Assembly (NCBI RefSeq): GCF_900316465.1
Contig: NZ_ONDD01000022.1
Coordinates: 1 to 33,826 of the forward strand
Direction of reading: 5' to 3'
DNA: 33,826 nt
Origin: an uncultured Fibrobacter sp.
GTDB lineage: Bacteria; Fibrobacterota; Fibrobacteria; Fibrobacterales; Fibrobacteraceae
Each line of letters opens with the position of its first letter. Positions within the stretch are counted from its first letter, which is position 1. Under the pieces are notes generated by a model that had not been told where the DNA came from, made no database searches, and worked only from the letters and a program-made list of their open reading frames with translations. This document shows, piece by piece, positions 1 to 9,300 of this stretch. The translations under genes and the position numbers were made by a program.

Positions 1-102
1 AGCGAATAAACAACCTGAAAGGACTTTCGAACTGAAAAAAATTTGCTAAAAGAGGCATTTTATCCGCTTTCAAACACATTGATTTTTTAGCACAAAATAC
101 AA

Positions 103-171
103 TGTCATTACGTTGTATGTTAGCGTCATAACACCGTCATTTTCTGACAAAAAAAATACAAAAAATATACA
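103..171 (+). promoter_or_regulatory. Candidate promoter with three upstream direct repeats
   Basis: A possible sigma70-type promoter has CTGACA at 144-149 and TATACA at 166-171 with a 16-bp spacer. Just upstream are three copies of (T/C)GTCAT at 103-108, 124-129 and 135-140, spaced 21 and 11 bp, so all would lie on about the same face of the helix. That layout fits a site for an activator, but no regulator is known. The surrounding 260 bases are very A+T rich and hold no gene I can support. Confidence 0.3.
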
Positions 172-262
172 TCTTATTTGTTTATTTTGAAAATATTATG
201 TTAATTTATACAAAGCAAAATTCATACAAATGAGTTTTACACATAAAAAAAGGAGCGTACAA

Positions 263-2077
263 ATGGACGATATCTACCGTCTTCATCTCACTGTTACTGG
301 CGCATACGCCTATCGGGCAAGGGTTGACTACAAAAACCCCGGCCAAAGTAGTTGGAAAAGAAGCGATAACCTAGCAAATGTTTCTGTAGGTATATCGAAA
401 GAAGTTTATTTGAAGGATGTTTCAGGCATCCGGGAAGGCGCGACCGTCCGATTCGTCATGGACATCAGAGCCGGCAAAACGATTGTCGCATCCGAGACAT
501 TCACATATAGAAAGGATAGCGACTATTACGCTTCGTACAATGGCACTGGAACAACTCTAAAAGCCAAGGCTGTTTACAAGGGCAGATTCGCAACCGTCGT
601 TTATTCAGGTGAAGCATCCGCGCTCTTTTTGAAGGTTTCGGGGACTTATGCTTACAACGCAAAGATTCAGTACCGTAAGGGAAGTTACACCCCTTGGAAA
701 ACTACAGGGCACATCGTCAACGTCACAGCCGGAATCCCCGAAATGGTGAACATTAGCGAAGTTGGCGGCATTAGTCCGGGCGATCATTTCCGTTTTGTAA
801 TGGATATCGTTGCTGGAAACAAGAACGTCATCGCGAACGAATATTTCGTCTACAAAAAGGATATAACAACCATTGCAAAGTATGATTGCAAGGGTACAAC
901 CCTAAACTGCAGCATTAAATACAACGGCCTTGCAGCATACTCTCCCGTAGATTTTATTTGCGACGGCGTTGATCGACAAGAAGCTTACCGAAATTACAGC
1001 ATCTATTCGTCAACCAGCACAGGCTTACCCATTGGCGGCTGCGTAAGAATTAAAAATCACAGCCTTGCCGATGTCATGAAATTCGTGAACGATGGTCGCA
1101 TCGCATCTATCGTTTCCGAAAAGAGCGGAAGCAAAACACGAATCACCACTTATGCGTCGGGCCCCAAGAAAACGGGAGAAGGCCATATTTGGTTCATGGA
1201 CAAGAACTACGATTGCTACGAAGAAGACGTGATTCTTCACGGAGACTTGTCCAAGGAACAGACGACCAGTTATAGCAGCAGCAATCCCAACATCATTTAC
1301 ATTTCTTGGAATGACAAAGCCCTTGGCGGCGATCCGTTCCTGAGATCCATTACGGCCAAAGGTCAATTTGCAGATTTCTTCAAGCTATTCGGTTTTGTTA
1401 GCGGTCTACAAAATGGACGACGCGTTTACCATACAATAGTCGATTGTATCCAGCGCAAGTTTGGTTACTGCGATTTGTACGACGAAGCGTTCAATTACGG
1501 CACAAATATGATGAGGGAGAAGTTTGAATTCACGTCTCAAGGACAACGGTACATTTTCTGGACCTGGAAGGGGCATTATCTCAATCTGGGTGCAGGTGCC
1601 GAAATGGGCTTCTACAGGTTCGTCAAAAGAATGAGTCTAAAGGATTTGACGGACAAAATCATGCAGGGAGTCAACGATTTCTTTAAAGAATACGCTCGAT
1701 TCGCACTTCCCAAATTGCCCCTTACAGAAGCCGTAATCAAGGCCTCTATTAAAAAGACCTTGAGCTTAGTCGCGACAAAATCCTATTACGATTACTACGA
1801 ATCTGACGATAAGACCCCAGTTATGCCCATGACGCTCACCATCAAGGGCAAAGGCACTCTTCCCAATCAAATTTGTAGATACGCACCTCGTGAACCTCAA
1901 TGGTGGATCACCTCCTTTGTACCTCAATTACAAGGCGTAAACCCCAAGGACACGGTTGCAGAGTATACCGTTCAATTCAATCAATCTCAAAAACAACTAT
2001 TCGATGATTTTATGAAAGTCCGATTCCCCAACTGGAGCGGCGACCGTAATAAACTCACTTTAGTACACACTTTCTAA
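263..2077 (+). CDS. Repeat-module protein with DUF4474-like C-terminal domain, function unknown
   Basis: Protein of 604 residues. I place the start at ATG 263 because AGGAG at 251-255 sits 7 bases before it; an in-frame ATG at 230 has no such site. There is no signal peptide or clear membrane segment. Residues about 6-110 and 120-224 are two copies of one module with the pattern AY-A-x5-Y, D/E-V-x-G-I, RFVMDI-x-AG, A-x-E-x-F-x-Y and GTTL; a third copy opens the next gene. The C-terminal part has motifs YLNLGAGAEMGFY (near 435), MPMTLTI (near 520) and WWITSF (near 547). I associate these from memory with the DUF4474 family; this is not proved. It is probably cotranscribed with the next gene (36-nt gap). 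An exported adhesin, lectin or toxin is possible, but function is inference only. Confidence 0.75.
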   Translation: MDDIYRLHLTVTGAYAYRARVDYKNPGQSSWKRSDNLANVSVGISKEVYLKDVSGIREGATVRFVMDIRAGKTIVASETFTYRKDSDYYASYNGTGTTLKAKAVYKGRFATVVYSGEASALFLKVSGTYAYNAKIQYRKGSYTPWKTTGHIVNVTAGIPEMVNISEVGGISPGDHFRFVMDIVAGNKNVIANEYFVYKKDITTIAKYDCKGTTLNCSIKYNGLAAYSPVDFICDGVDRQEAYRNYSIYSSTSTGLPIGGCVRIKNHSLADVMKFVNDGRIASIVSEKSGSKTRITTYASGPKKTGEGHIWFMDKNYDCYEEDVILHGDLSKEQTTSYSSSNPNIIYISWNDKALGGDPFLRSITAKGQFADFFKLFGFVSGLQNGRRVYHTIVDCIQRKFGYCDLYDEAFNYGTNMMREKFEFTSQGQRYIFWTWKGHYLNLGAGAEMGFYRFVKRMSLKDLTDKIMQGVNDFFKEYARFALPKLPLTEAVIKASIKKTLSLVATKSYYDYYESDDKTPVMPMTLTIKGKGTLPNQICRYAPREPQWWITSFVPQLQGVNPKDTVAEYTVQFNQSQKQLFDDFMKVRFPNWSGDRNKLTLVHTF

Positions 2078-2113
2078 CACACAAATCAATTACAAACAAT
2101 AACAGGAGTAAAA

Positions 2114-3955
2114 ATGTCTGTAAGATCATTCTCTTTGAAAAACAATGGCGCCTTTGTGGCAAAGCTTCGTGTTCACGCCACGCACGCAAATGGCAAAACG
2201 GATTCCAAGACGACGGGCTCTTTTGCTAAAGGATCTATGAAAATTTTAGACCTTACCGAATACAGCATCTTCCAGGAAGGTGATATTGTATGGCTCGAAG
2301 CCGTCGTTGTTGCAGGAAAGAACCGCAAAGCTAGCGAACGTTTCGTTTACAGCAGGTATGGAACGGATGACGCAAAGTATTCCGTAAAGGGAACAACTTT
2401 AAGCAACTCTCTTAAATTTGAAGGTCTTTGCATTGCAACCCTTTCTGCACCATCCAACAACATCTCTTATAGCTACAATTACGACAACATTCAATTTGAA
2501 TACCTTAAAACTTACCCCGAAAACAAAAGTTTTAAGGAATGCAACGGCATTTGCCATGACAGAGACTATTGGTACATGACGCAATACGGTTGTTTGTGGA
2601 AATTTCCTATCGGTACCAATTTTTCTTCGGCTTGTAAAAGCAACACCTCACAAAAGGGAAGACATTTCGGTGACCTCGATTACTATCAGGGATACCTGTT
2701 TATTCCCAAATCATATGACAATGGATCTGACATCTGCGTTTACGACGCAAATACGTTGACAGAAATTACATATCAGGAATTCAATACCATTGATGGAAAG
2801 AAATGGGATTCAATGGGCTGGGTCGCCATTAACCCAAGAGATGGCAAACTCTACACAGCAAGTTCCGGATTGAACGACAGCAATCCCATTCGCGTATTTA
2901 CGATTGACATGAATGCTATTCGTTCCAAGTCTAAGCATTTCCTTAATTATTACGGAACCGTTAAGCTCCGTGATGAAAACGGGAAAGTGCTAACTAGAGA
3001 TTGGATGCAAGGCGGATGCTTTGACAACGACAATCATCTTTATCTGAGCAACGGCTGCCCGACAGATTGGCAAGGCGGCACCAAGTACAGGAATATGGCA
3101 AATGACGAAGGCGGTATCTCCGTCTTTAGAATAGAGAACAACATTGCAAAGCGTATTTGCCATTCTAATCAAAAATCCGGTTTCAGATTCCAATATGACG
3201 GATTCCGTCAGGAACCGGAAGGACTTACTTATTGGGATTTGGATGCGGACTCCCGCAGCAATTCCAATGTCAAGGGTCAATTGCACGCTATCATGATTGA
3301 TAACGAAGACGCCGGTTCTGTAGGAACCGACAAGCTGTATCTCAAACACTTCAGAAAGGTTGTCACCTCCAATCTGAAAATCACCAAGCAGCCAAGCAAC
3401 CTCACCGTTACCTATGGCAACGGCGGAACGTTCTCCGTAACCGCAACAAGCTCCAAAACGCCGCTTCGCTATCAATGGTATCGCTGCGACAAGAATGGCT
3501 ACAACTATTCGATTAAGGAAAATTCATGGTACACAGGCGGTAGCACAAGTACATTCACCGTCAAGAAAACTTCTGGCGAAGATATGAATGGCTATGTCTA
3601 TTGCTGCGTGATTACGGATGCTGCCGGCAAGCAAGTGACTTCGAATAAGGTTACCTTGACTGTTCTGCAGCCGGCCGGAGCGCTTACGATTACAACGCAA
3701 CCCAAGGACGGTAGCGCGAAAAAGGGTGCATTCAATTGCGTCACTTACACAGTCGCAGTACAGGGCGGTAAAGCTCCTTATTCTTACCAGTGGCAATTCT
3801 CCAGAGATGGAGTCAGTTGGGGCAGCTTTGGATACCAGGAGCAGAATTACTTTACGGTTGCCCATGCTGAAACCTCTGGCTATTACCGTTGCGAAATAAA
3901 GGATGCTACAGGAGCCAAGGTTACAAGTAACAAGGCTGCCTTCAAAGTCCTTTAA
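2114..3955 (+). CDS. Protein with shared N-terminal module, beta-propeller-like region and two Ig-like domains
   Basis: Protein of 613 residues starting at ATG 2114, with AGGAG at 2104-2108. It has no signal peptide. Residues about 2-104 match the module repeated twice in the preceding protein (AGKNRKASERFVY, then KGTTL). Residues about 110-420 contain repeated short strands such as YWYMTQYGCLWKFP, GDLDYYQGYLFIP, WVAINPRDGKLYTA and GGCFDNDNHLYLSNG, which look like blades of a beta-propeller. Residues about 422-517 and 524-613 are two Ig-like domains with the QWYRC...YVYCCVITDA and QWQFS...GYYRCEIKDA signatures of bacterial Ig-like adhesins. It is likely a surface or extracellular binding protein, but how it would be exported is unclear. 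A terminator follows. Function is unknown. Confidence 0.75.
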   Translation: MSVRSFSLKNNGAFVAKLRVHATHANGKTDSKTTGSFAKGSMKILDLTEYSIFQEGDIVWLEAVVVAGKNRKASERFVYSRYGTDDAKYSVKGTTLSNSLKFEGLCIATLSAPSNNISYSYNYDNIQFEYLKTYPENKSFKECNGICHDRDYWYMTQYGCLWKFPIGTNFSSACKSNTSQKGRHFGDLDYYQGYLFIPKSYDNGSDICVYDANTLTEITYQEFNTIDGKKWDSMGWVAINPRDGKLYTASSGLNDSNPIRVFTIDMNAIRSKSKHFLNYYGTVKLRDENGKVLTRDWMQGGCFDNDNHLYLSNGCPTDWQGGTKYRNMANDEGGISVFRIENNIAKRICHSNQKSGFRFQYDGFRQEPEGLTYWDLDADSRSNSNVKGQLHAIMIDNEDAGSVGTDKLYLKHFRKVVTSNLKITKQPSNLTVTYGNGGTFSVTATSSKTPLRYQWYRCDKNGYNYSIKENSWYTGGSTSTFTVKKTSGEDMNGYVYCCVITDAAGKQVTSNKVTLTVLQPAGALTITTQPKDGSAKKGAFNCVTYTVAVQGGKAPYSYQWQFSRDGVSWGSFGYQEQNYFTVAHAETSGYYRCEIKDATGAKVTSNKAAFKVL

Positions 3956-3980
3956 TTTCGTCTAATATTTAATACAATAA

Positions 3981-4020
3981 GCCATCCTCATTCAAAATGA
4001 GGATGGCTTTCTTCTTTTTT
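3981..4020 (+). terminator. Rho-independent terminator of the two-gene unit
   Basis: A 12-bp perfect stem, GCCATCCTCATT (3981-3992) with AATGAGGATGGC (3996-4007), and a 3-nt loop is followed by a T-rich run ending in TTTTTT at 4020. It closes the 263-3955 unit and separates it from the pectate lyase gene. Confidence 0.9.
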
Positions 4021-4062
4021 CAAAAAAATCAAGTATATTAAAGATAAATACTCGAGGTGTAT

Positions 4063-5664
4063 ATGGGAGCAAAGTTCTTATTGGCTTTAGGGCTAGCCCT
4101 GTCGGCGACACAGGCGTTCAGCGCCGTGTATTATGTGGCGACCGACGGCAGCGACAATGCGGCGGGCACAAAGGAGAAGCCTTTCGCAACGCTCAACAAG
4201 GCAAACAAGGTGGTGACCGCAGGCGATACCGTCTGGATTCGCGGTGGCATTTACGACCTGAAAGACACGGTCTTTTACGAACGATACAAGATGACAGCGG
4301 GCATCTTGTTGACAGCAAGTGGCGAAAGCGACGACAATCGCATTCATTACCTAGCCTATCCGGGCGAGCGTCCGATTTTTGACGCAGCCAACCTCCCCGT
4401 GGCTATCGGCAAGGAGTATAGCGATGGCACGCCTGCGGGTGCGATGTACACGTCGCCTATCGTGATTTCGGCGAAATTCCTGCATTTGAAGGGGTTTGAG
4501 GTTCGCAATACACCCATGAAGCATAATTCAAATTCGGGTGTGTTTCTGTATGCGAGCAAGCACATTTTTCTAGAAGAGATGGATAGCCACCACAATGCGG
4601 GCCCGGGGTTCTTTGCGAACGACGGTGCTGCAGATGGCGGCGGGCACATTTTTTTGAATTGCGATGCCCACGACAATTACGACCCTACGGGTTGGCAGGG
4701 CGATGGCGAAAATGCGGACGGTTTCGGTGCGCATTACCAGAAGCCGGGCGAAGGCGATACCACCAAGTTCATTGGGTGTCGTGCCTGGTGGAACAGTGAC
4801 GACGGTTTCGATTTTATCAACCAGGAATTCCCGGTGGTTCTGGAGAACTGCTATGCCATGGGGAATGGCTACAGCGATTACGGGCGCGGGAACCCGAAAA
4901 ATGGAAACGGTTACGGAATCAAGATGGGCCAGAGCACGTATGGCACCGGACATCATATCATTAAGTATTGCGTCGCTTGGAATAATAAATCTTCGGGCTT
5001 TTACGCGAACTACACCAATGCCGGCAGCCAGTGGCTCAACAACACGGCCTACATGAACAAGGACCGTTCTTTTAGCATGGCATCGACGCTCTACGCCGAA
5101 GACGGCAAAACTCGCCTTGCCGAGGTGGCCCCGCTTACGGGCGACAACGCGCATGTTATGAAGAACAATATCGCCTTTCCGAATAAGCTTTCGCAAATCG
5201 GGACCTGCTGGGAAAAGATTTCGAGCCAGAACATCGATCACTATGTGGATTGCCCGGCAGGCGAAAATAACACATGGAATTTGAATCTCGATTTGACAGA
5301 AGACGATTTTGTGAGTCTCGATGACCCAAGCATGACCGTGACCGGCGAAGACCTCTCAACGATTCCGGGGATGCTCGGCCCGCGCAATGCCGATGGTAGC
5401 CTGCCCGATGTAGGCTTCTTGAAACTCAAGGAAGGGAGCCGCGCCCAAGAATTAGGCTTGGGAGCGTACCAATACAGCTATTCTACAACTCCGATAGCCA
5501 AGAAAATTCGGAATTCAACGAACTCGCACGCCGCCACAAATGCGCCAGCGAGAGTATTCGATTTGCAAGGCCGTTACTTGGGAATCTCGCCCACGCAAAT
5601 TAAAAATCCTGGAATATACTTGGTCCGACAGGGCAAAGCATGGCGGCAATTTAGAATAAAGTAA
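4063..5664 (+). CDS. Secreted family PL9 pectate lyase with C-terminal sorting-like tail
   Basis: Predicted to cleave polygalacturonate by beta-elimination outside the cell. A GTG at 4057 is in frame, but I prefer ATG 4063 because GAGG at 4054-4057 sits 5 nt upstream. Residues 1-20 (MGAKFLLALGLALSATQAFS) form a signal peptide. The body has the repeating pattern of a right-handed beta-helix. Asp219, Asp246, Asp247 and Asp250 (DDGFDF) and Lys287 (GYGIKMG) have nearly the spacing of the calcium ligands and catalytic lysine described for Dickeya Pel9A (209, 233, 234, 237, 273), a strong family signature. The last ~40 residues (RVFDLQGRYLG, GIYLVRQGKAWRQFRIK) resemble the basic C-terminal tails found on secreted Fibrobacter and type IX-like substrates. 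TATATT at 4034-4039 could be the -10 box. It is convergent with the next gene, with only 4 nt between stops. Confidence 0.93.
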   Translation: MGAKFLLALGLALSATQAFSAVYYVATDGSDNAAGTKEKPFATLNKANKVVTAGDTVWIRGGIYDLKDTVFYERYKMTAGILLTASGESDDNRIHYLAYPGERPIFDAANLPVAIGKEYSDGTPAGAMYTSPIVISAKFLHLKGFEVRNTPMKHNSNSGVFLYASKHIFLEEMDSHHNAGPGFFANDGAADGGGHIFLNCDAHDNYDPTGWQGDGENADGFGAHYQKPGEGDTTKFIGCRAWWNSDDGFDFINQEFPVVLENCYAMGNGYSDYGRGNPKNGNGYGIKMGQSTYGTGHHIIKYCVAWNNKSSGFYANYTNAGSQWLNNTAYMNKDRSFSMASTLYAEDGKTRLAEVAPLTGDNAHVMKNNIAFPNKLSQIGTCWEKISSQNIDHYVDCPAGENNTWNLNLDLTEDDFVSLDDPSMTVTGEDLSTIPGMLGPRNADGSLPDVGFLKLKEGSRAQELGLGAYQYSYSTTPIAKKIRNSTNSHAATNAPARVFDLQGRYLGISPTQIKNPGIYLVRQGKAWRQFRIK

Positions 5665-5668
5665 AAAA

Positions 5669-6154
5669 TTACTTTAGCAAGCCTTCGACATCTGCACGGC
5701 TCAGGTAAGCGCGTTCATTAAGAGCCTGCGCAATTTTGCAAAGCGGTTTTTGGCATGCCATAAGGATATTGTAATCCTGCTCGACAACGTTTGCTTCGGA
5801 CAGCTGGAAATAGTAACATGCCGCTTGAAAGCGCTGGTAGTCAGGATCGCTCTTGTAGAGTTCCATCGGCAATTCCTTCATGACCGTATCGAGGTCGCAC
5901 TTGAACTCTTTGCGCATCAAGAATTCTGCCAGATGTCCCGCCATGGCGATGTGCGCGTCGCCTTCAAGTTCCGAGCCCGCGATGTGCGTAACGCCCGGCT
6001 GCTCCTTGGAATTGTTCATTTTTACATAATCGAGCGGGCGCTTGAACAACAAGGCGACAAGAGCGTGGCCTGCCTCGTGATTGCACAATTTTTTGAATTC
6101 TTCTTCACCGAAAAATTCCACCAGCGTTTCATGCGTTAAAACTTGTTCCGACAT
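5669..6154 (-). CDS. Small orphan M41 (FtsH-type) zinc metalloprotease domain protein
   Basis: Protein of 161 residues. A longer reading from 6247 exists, but ATG at 6154 has AAGGA at 6165-6169 upstream, so I use it. The zinc-protease motif is HEAGH at residues 26-30 (CNHEAGHALVALLF), followed by AMAGHLAEFLM near residue 70 and CDLD near 86-89. In FtsH the helix AGRAAE is followed by an SNDL segment whose Asp is the third zinc ligand, so Asp87 is the likely equivalent here. The AAA+ ATPase domain and the N-terminal membrane helices of FtsH are absent, and no ATPase gene is adjacent. It may be a free-standing peptidase, or an accessory protein for another AAA partner. Cytoplasmic by absence of a signal peptide. 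TATATTTTG upstream on its strand may be the promoter -10. Confidence 0.75.
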   Translation of the reverse strand: MSEQVLTHETLVEFFGEEEFKKLCNHEAGHALVALLFKRPLDYVKMNNSKEQPGVTHIAGSELEGDAHIAMAGHLAEFLMRKEFKCDLDTVMKELPMELYKSDPDYQRFQAACYYFQLSEANVVEQDYNILMACQKPLCKIAQALNERAYLSRADVEGLLK

Positions 6155-6339
6155 TGCGAAATTTTCCTTTTTTAGCCGGACAAAATATATGAAATTTACG
6201 GCCATATTGCGTTTTCTCGCCTTTGTAAGCAAACCGAAACAAAACAAAGCCCTAACTCGTTGACAGACAAGGATTTAGGGTCTCTTTTCCACAAAATTCA
6301 AAGACCATTTTTAGCGCAATTTCTATACTTGGAATCAAG

Positions 6340-9300
6340 TTGATCAGGAGACCGACGACATTTCTAGGAACAGCCGCCTTCGCCACGGCTGTTGTTGGCG
6401 CCATTGCCCTTGGCGTCTGGTTCCTGCATGCGCTCGCGGAACGATTCCTGTCGACTCCGCACACAATCGCGGGCGTTACGATTAGCCCTCACGGGCACCG
6501 TATGGACGACCTACTGACCCACCATTTCGATTCAATTCGGGTTTCGATGGACGGAACCGATATCAAGGTGGCCAATCCGAATTTGGAAATCACCCTAATT
6601 GGCGAACCCAAGGGCATTAGACTCGCCATGGATTCGGTGATTGCAGACATCGACGTTTCCAAGGAAAAAGACGAGAAAAAGTCAAAGAAAAACGACAGCA
6701 TTCCCAAATTCCCGGAAAAACTGAAAATTCACATTCCGGCGCAAGTCGACGTCAAGGAGGCGCGCGTTAACCTCTCTGACGGCAAGAGCTGGCAAGCAAG
6801 CAATATTTCTGTAGAAAGCCGCGGGCAAAAGGCTCTTTCCATCAGCGCAAGAAACATTAAAGGCGACTATATCTCGGCGCCGGCAAGCGTTAACCTGAAC
6901 GCAGATTTCAGCAGCGACAAATTGAAGCTTGACGGCAAAATCAAGACGAAGAAAGATTCTATCGCCTTGAATGTCGAAGCGCCCAAGGACAACCTCGGAA
7001 AAATCAAGACTAGCACAGACCTGACCATCACCAATCCCGAAGACTGGATTCCGGTGGAGCTGCCGCCGGCAGTACCCGAGCTCGGCAAGGTCAAGGTATC
7101 CGCTACGGCAAACGTCGACTTGCAAAAGAACCGCACCTCTTACGACGCCACGATTGAAACGAGGGTGGGCGCCTTCTGGCCGCTACTCGCCGAGAACGTA
7201 ACCGTAAACATTTCGGGCGACATGGACAACATCGATGCCGACGTGGTTCTTCGAAACGACGAAGGCGGAACCATTGTACTGAACGGAAATGTGGACAAGG
7301 AACGCAACGTGTTTTTCACAGGGCGCGTCGACCGCATGAACGCCATGTTCGGCCCGCAGATGATGCCGCTGGATATGGAAATTCGCTCGGGCGAACTGTT
7401 CGACAACGAGCTCACGGTTTCTGTCGAAACAAGGCACGGCTCTTTGGTCGATGCTCAGATTAATTTCAAGGATTCGCTTTCGCTCACCTTTACAGGCGAC
7501 ATTTCGCCTTACGAACCGTGGGCGCTAGACTGGACTCAAGGCAACCTGACCTTGGGCGCACGAACGAAGGCATACGGAGCATTTGACGGGCATTACCTGA
7601 AAATCCTCGCGAAAATCAATTCGATTATCAACGCCTACCACATTACGGCCGACTCGCTACAAGTAACGCTTGCAATCAACAAGAAAGGCATCGATTTTTC
7701 GAACGGTACCATATACACGCCGAACGAAACGTTTGATTTCGACGGCGACGTGAAATGGAACGACGAACACCCGCATACCTCCTGGAACGTACGACAGCAG
7801 CACGGCGGTAGCGCGAGCGCTTATGTTCACATTGGAGATTCGATTGCACTTGACGTTCTAGCCGACAAGGTGGTTTTCGAAACGATTCCGTTCTCTGACA
7901 TAAAACTTGGACGAAACATTCGAGGAAAGGTGAGCGGAGAATGGCACCACGACTTTGACAACCGATTTGGATACATGGATGTATCTGTGGATGGCGGTTT
8001 GGACGCATTCAACGTCGGACTTGAAACGTCCATCCGCGCAAACGGAGACACGCTATTCATAGACAACTTCAAGGCCATCCACAACCGAAACTCCGTTACT
8101 GCAACAACCGTATTCGTGTTGCCTAACGATTCTAACCCGGACTTCAAGCCCACGACCTTCCTACCTGTAGAAGTGCTATTCGCAAACATTTCGTCGCACG
8201 ACTTCAGTATTCCGCTACTGCTTGAAAGCTTTAACGACAGCACGCTCACTTCGGGCATGCTTAACGGTGACCTCACCTACAACCAAGGCAACAAGCTCAT
8301 TGGAAATTTGAGTTTTGCAGACATCAAGTTCCGAAAGATTCCACCCGACCTGTTCAACATTCGAAAGTTGAACGTATTTGCCGAAAATGACAAGGTTGAA
8401 CTGAACGCTTACCTGGACATTGGTGGCGGCGGCTGGACCGGCAACACGCAAGTGATCATCAACAACGTATTTAGCGACAAACGCCACGTCAGTTTCTCGC
8501 ATGGCAGTGACAACGGCGGCACGGTTTGGGCCGAAGGCTTTATTGACAACGACCTGTTATTCAAGGGAACTGTAGACGCAAACGGTTCTTGGTTCATTCC
8601 GGGAACGGTCAGCGAAATCAAGAATACCGACTTGCATGTGGACATTGCGGCCGATTTGCGAAAGGGACTTACCGGAATTACCGCAGACATGAGCTTGGAT
8701 TCCACCATATACGAACCGCCTAGAACAAAGGTGCAGTTCCCGATTTACATGCGCGGCCATGTGGAAGACGGTCTCTTGAACATTTACGAAGCAAGAACCA
8801 AGAATGAAAACGACGAAGTCATTTCGGGAACGCTGCAGTTCAACCTCGACAGCATGAAGATTGATTCTATCAACGTGCATTCCGACCGTTATTCAATCAA
8901 GACCGAGTCGCACTACCTTGTGCTTGAAGACATCAATTCTACCATGACCGACAGCGAAGAAGAGTTGCGCGTGACCGCGAACATTCCGAAGATTTCTTAC
9001 AAGTTTAACAACGTAATTTACGGCGATGCAGAAGCCATTGCCCGCGGAAATATCGGTTTCGCGATTCCGCATAGTCAAGAAGGTATCATCAAGAACAGCA
9101 CCATTACAGGCGATATTACAATTGACAAGATGGTGTTCTACCGCGACTTTGACATAGACATTACGCCAGCCGCTCTCGACAAGTACTTGACCATGTTCAA
9201 CAACTTTGTCGCCAAGATGCGCAAGGAAGGCGCAAAAGAAGAAAAGATTTCTGTATCAAGCCCCATTAACCTTGCGGTGCATATCAGCGACTCTCAGACA

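Noticed and set aside
230..262. ATG 230 as start of the first gene
   Set aside because: AGGAG at 251-255 supports ATG 263, and the extra 11 residues are low-complexity and precede the domain start.
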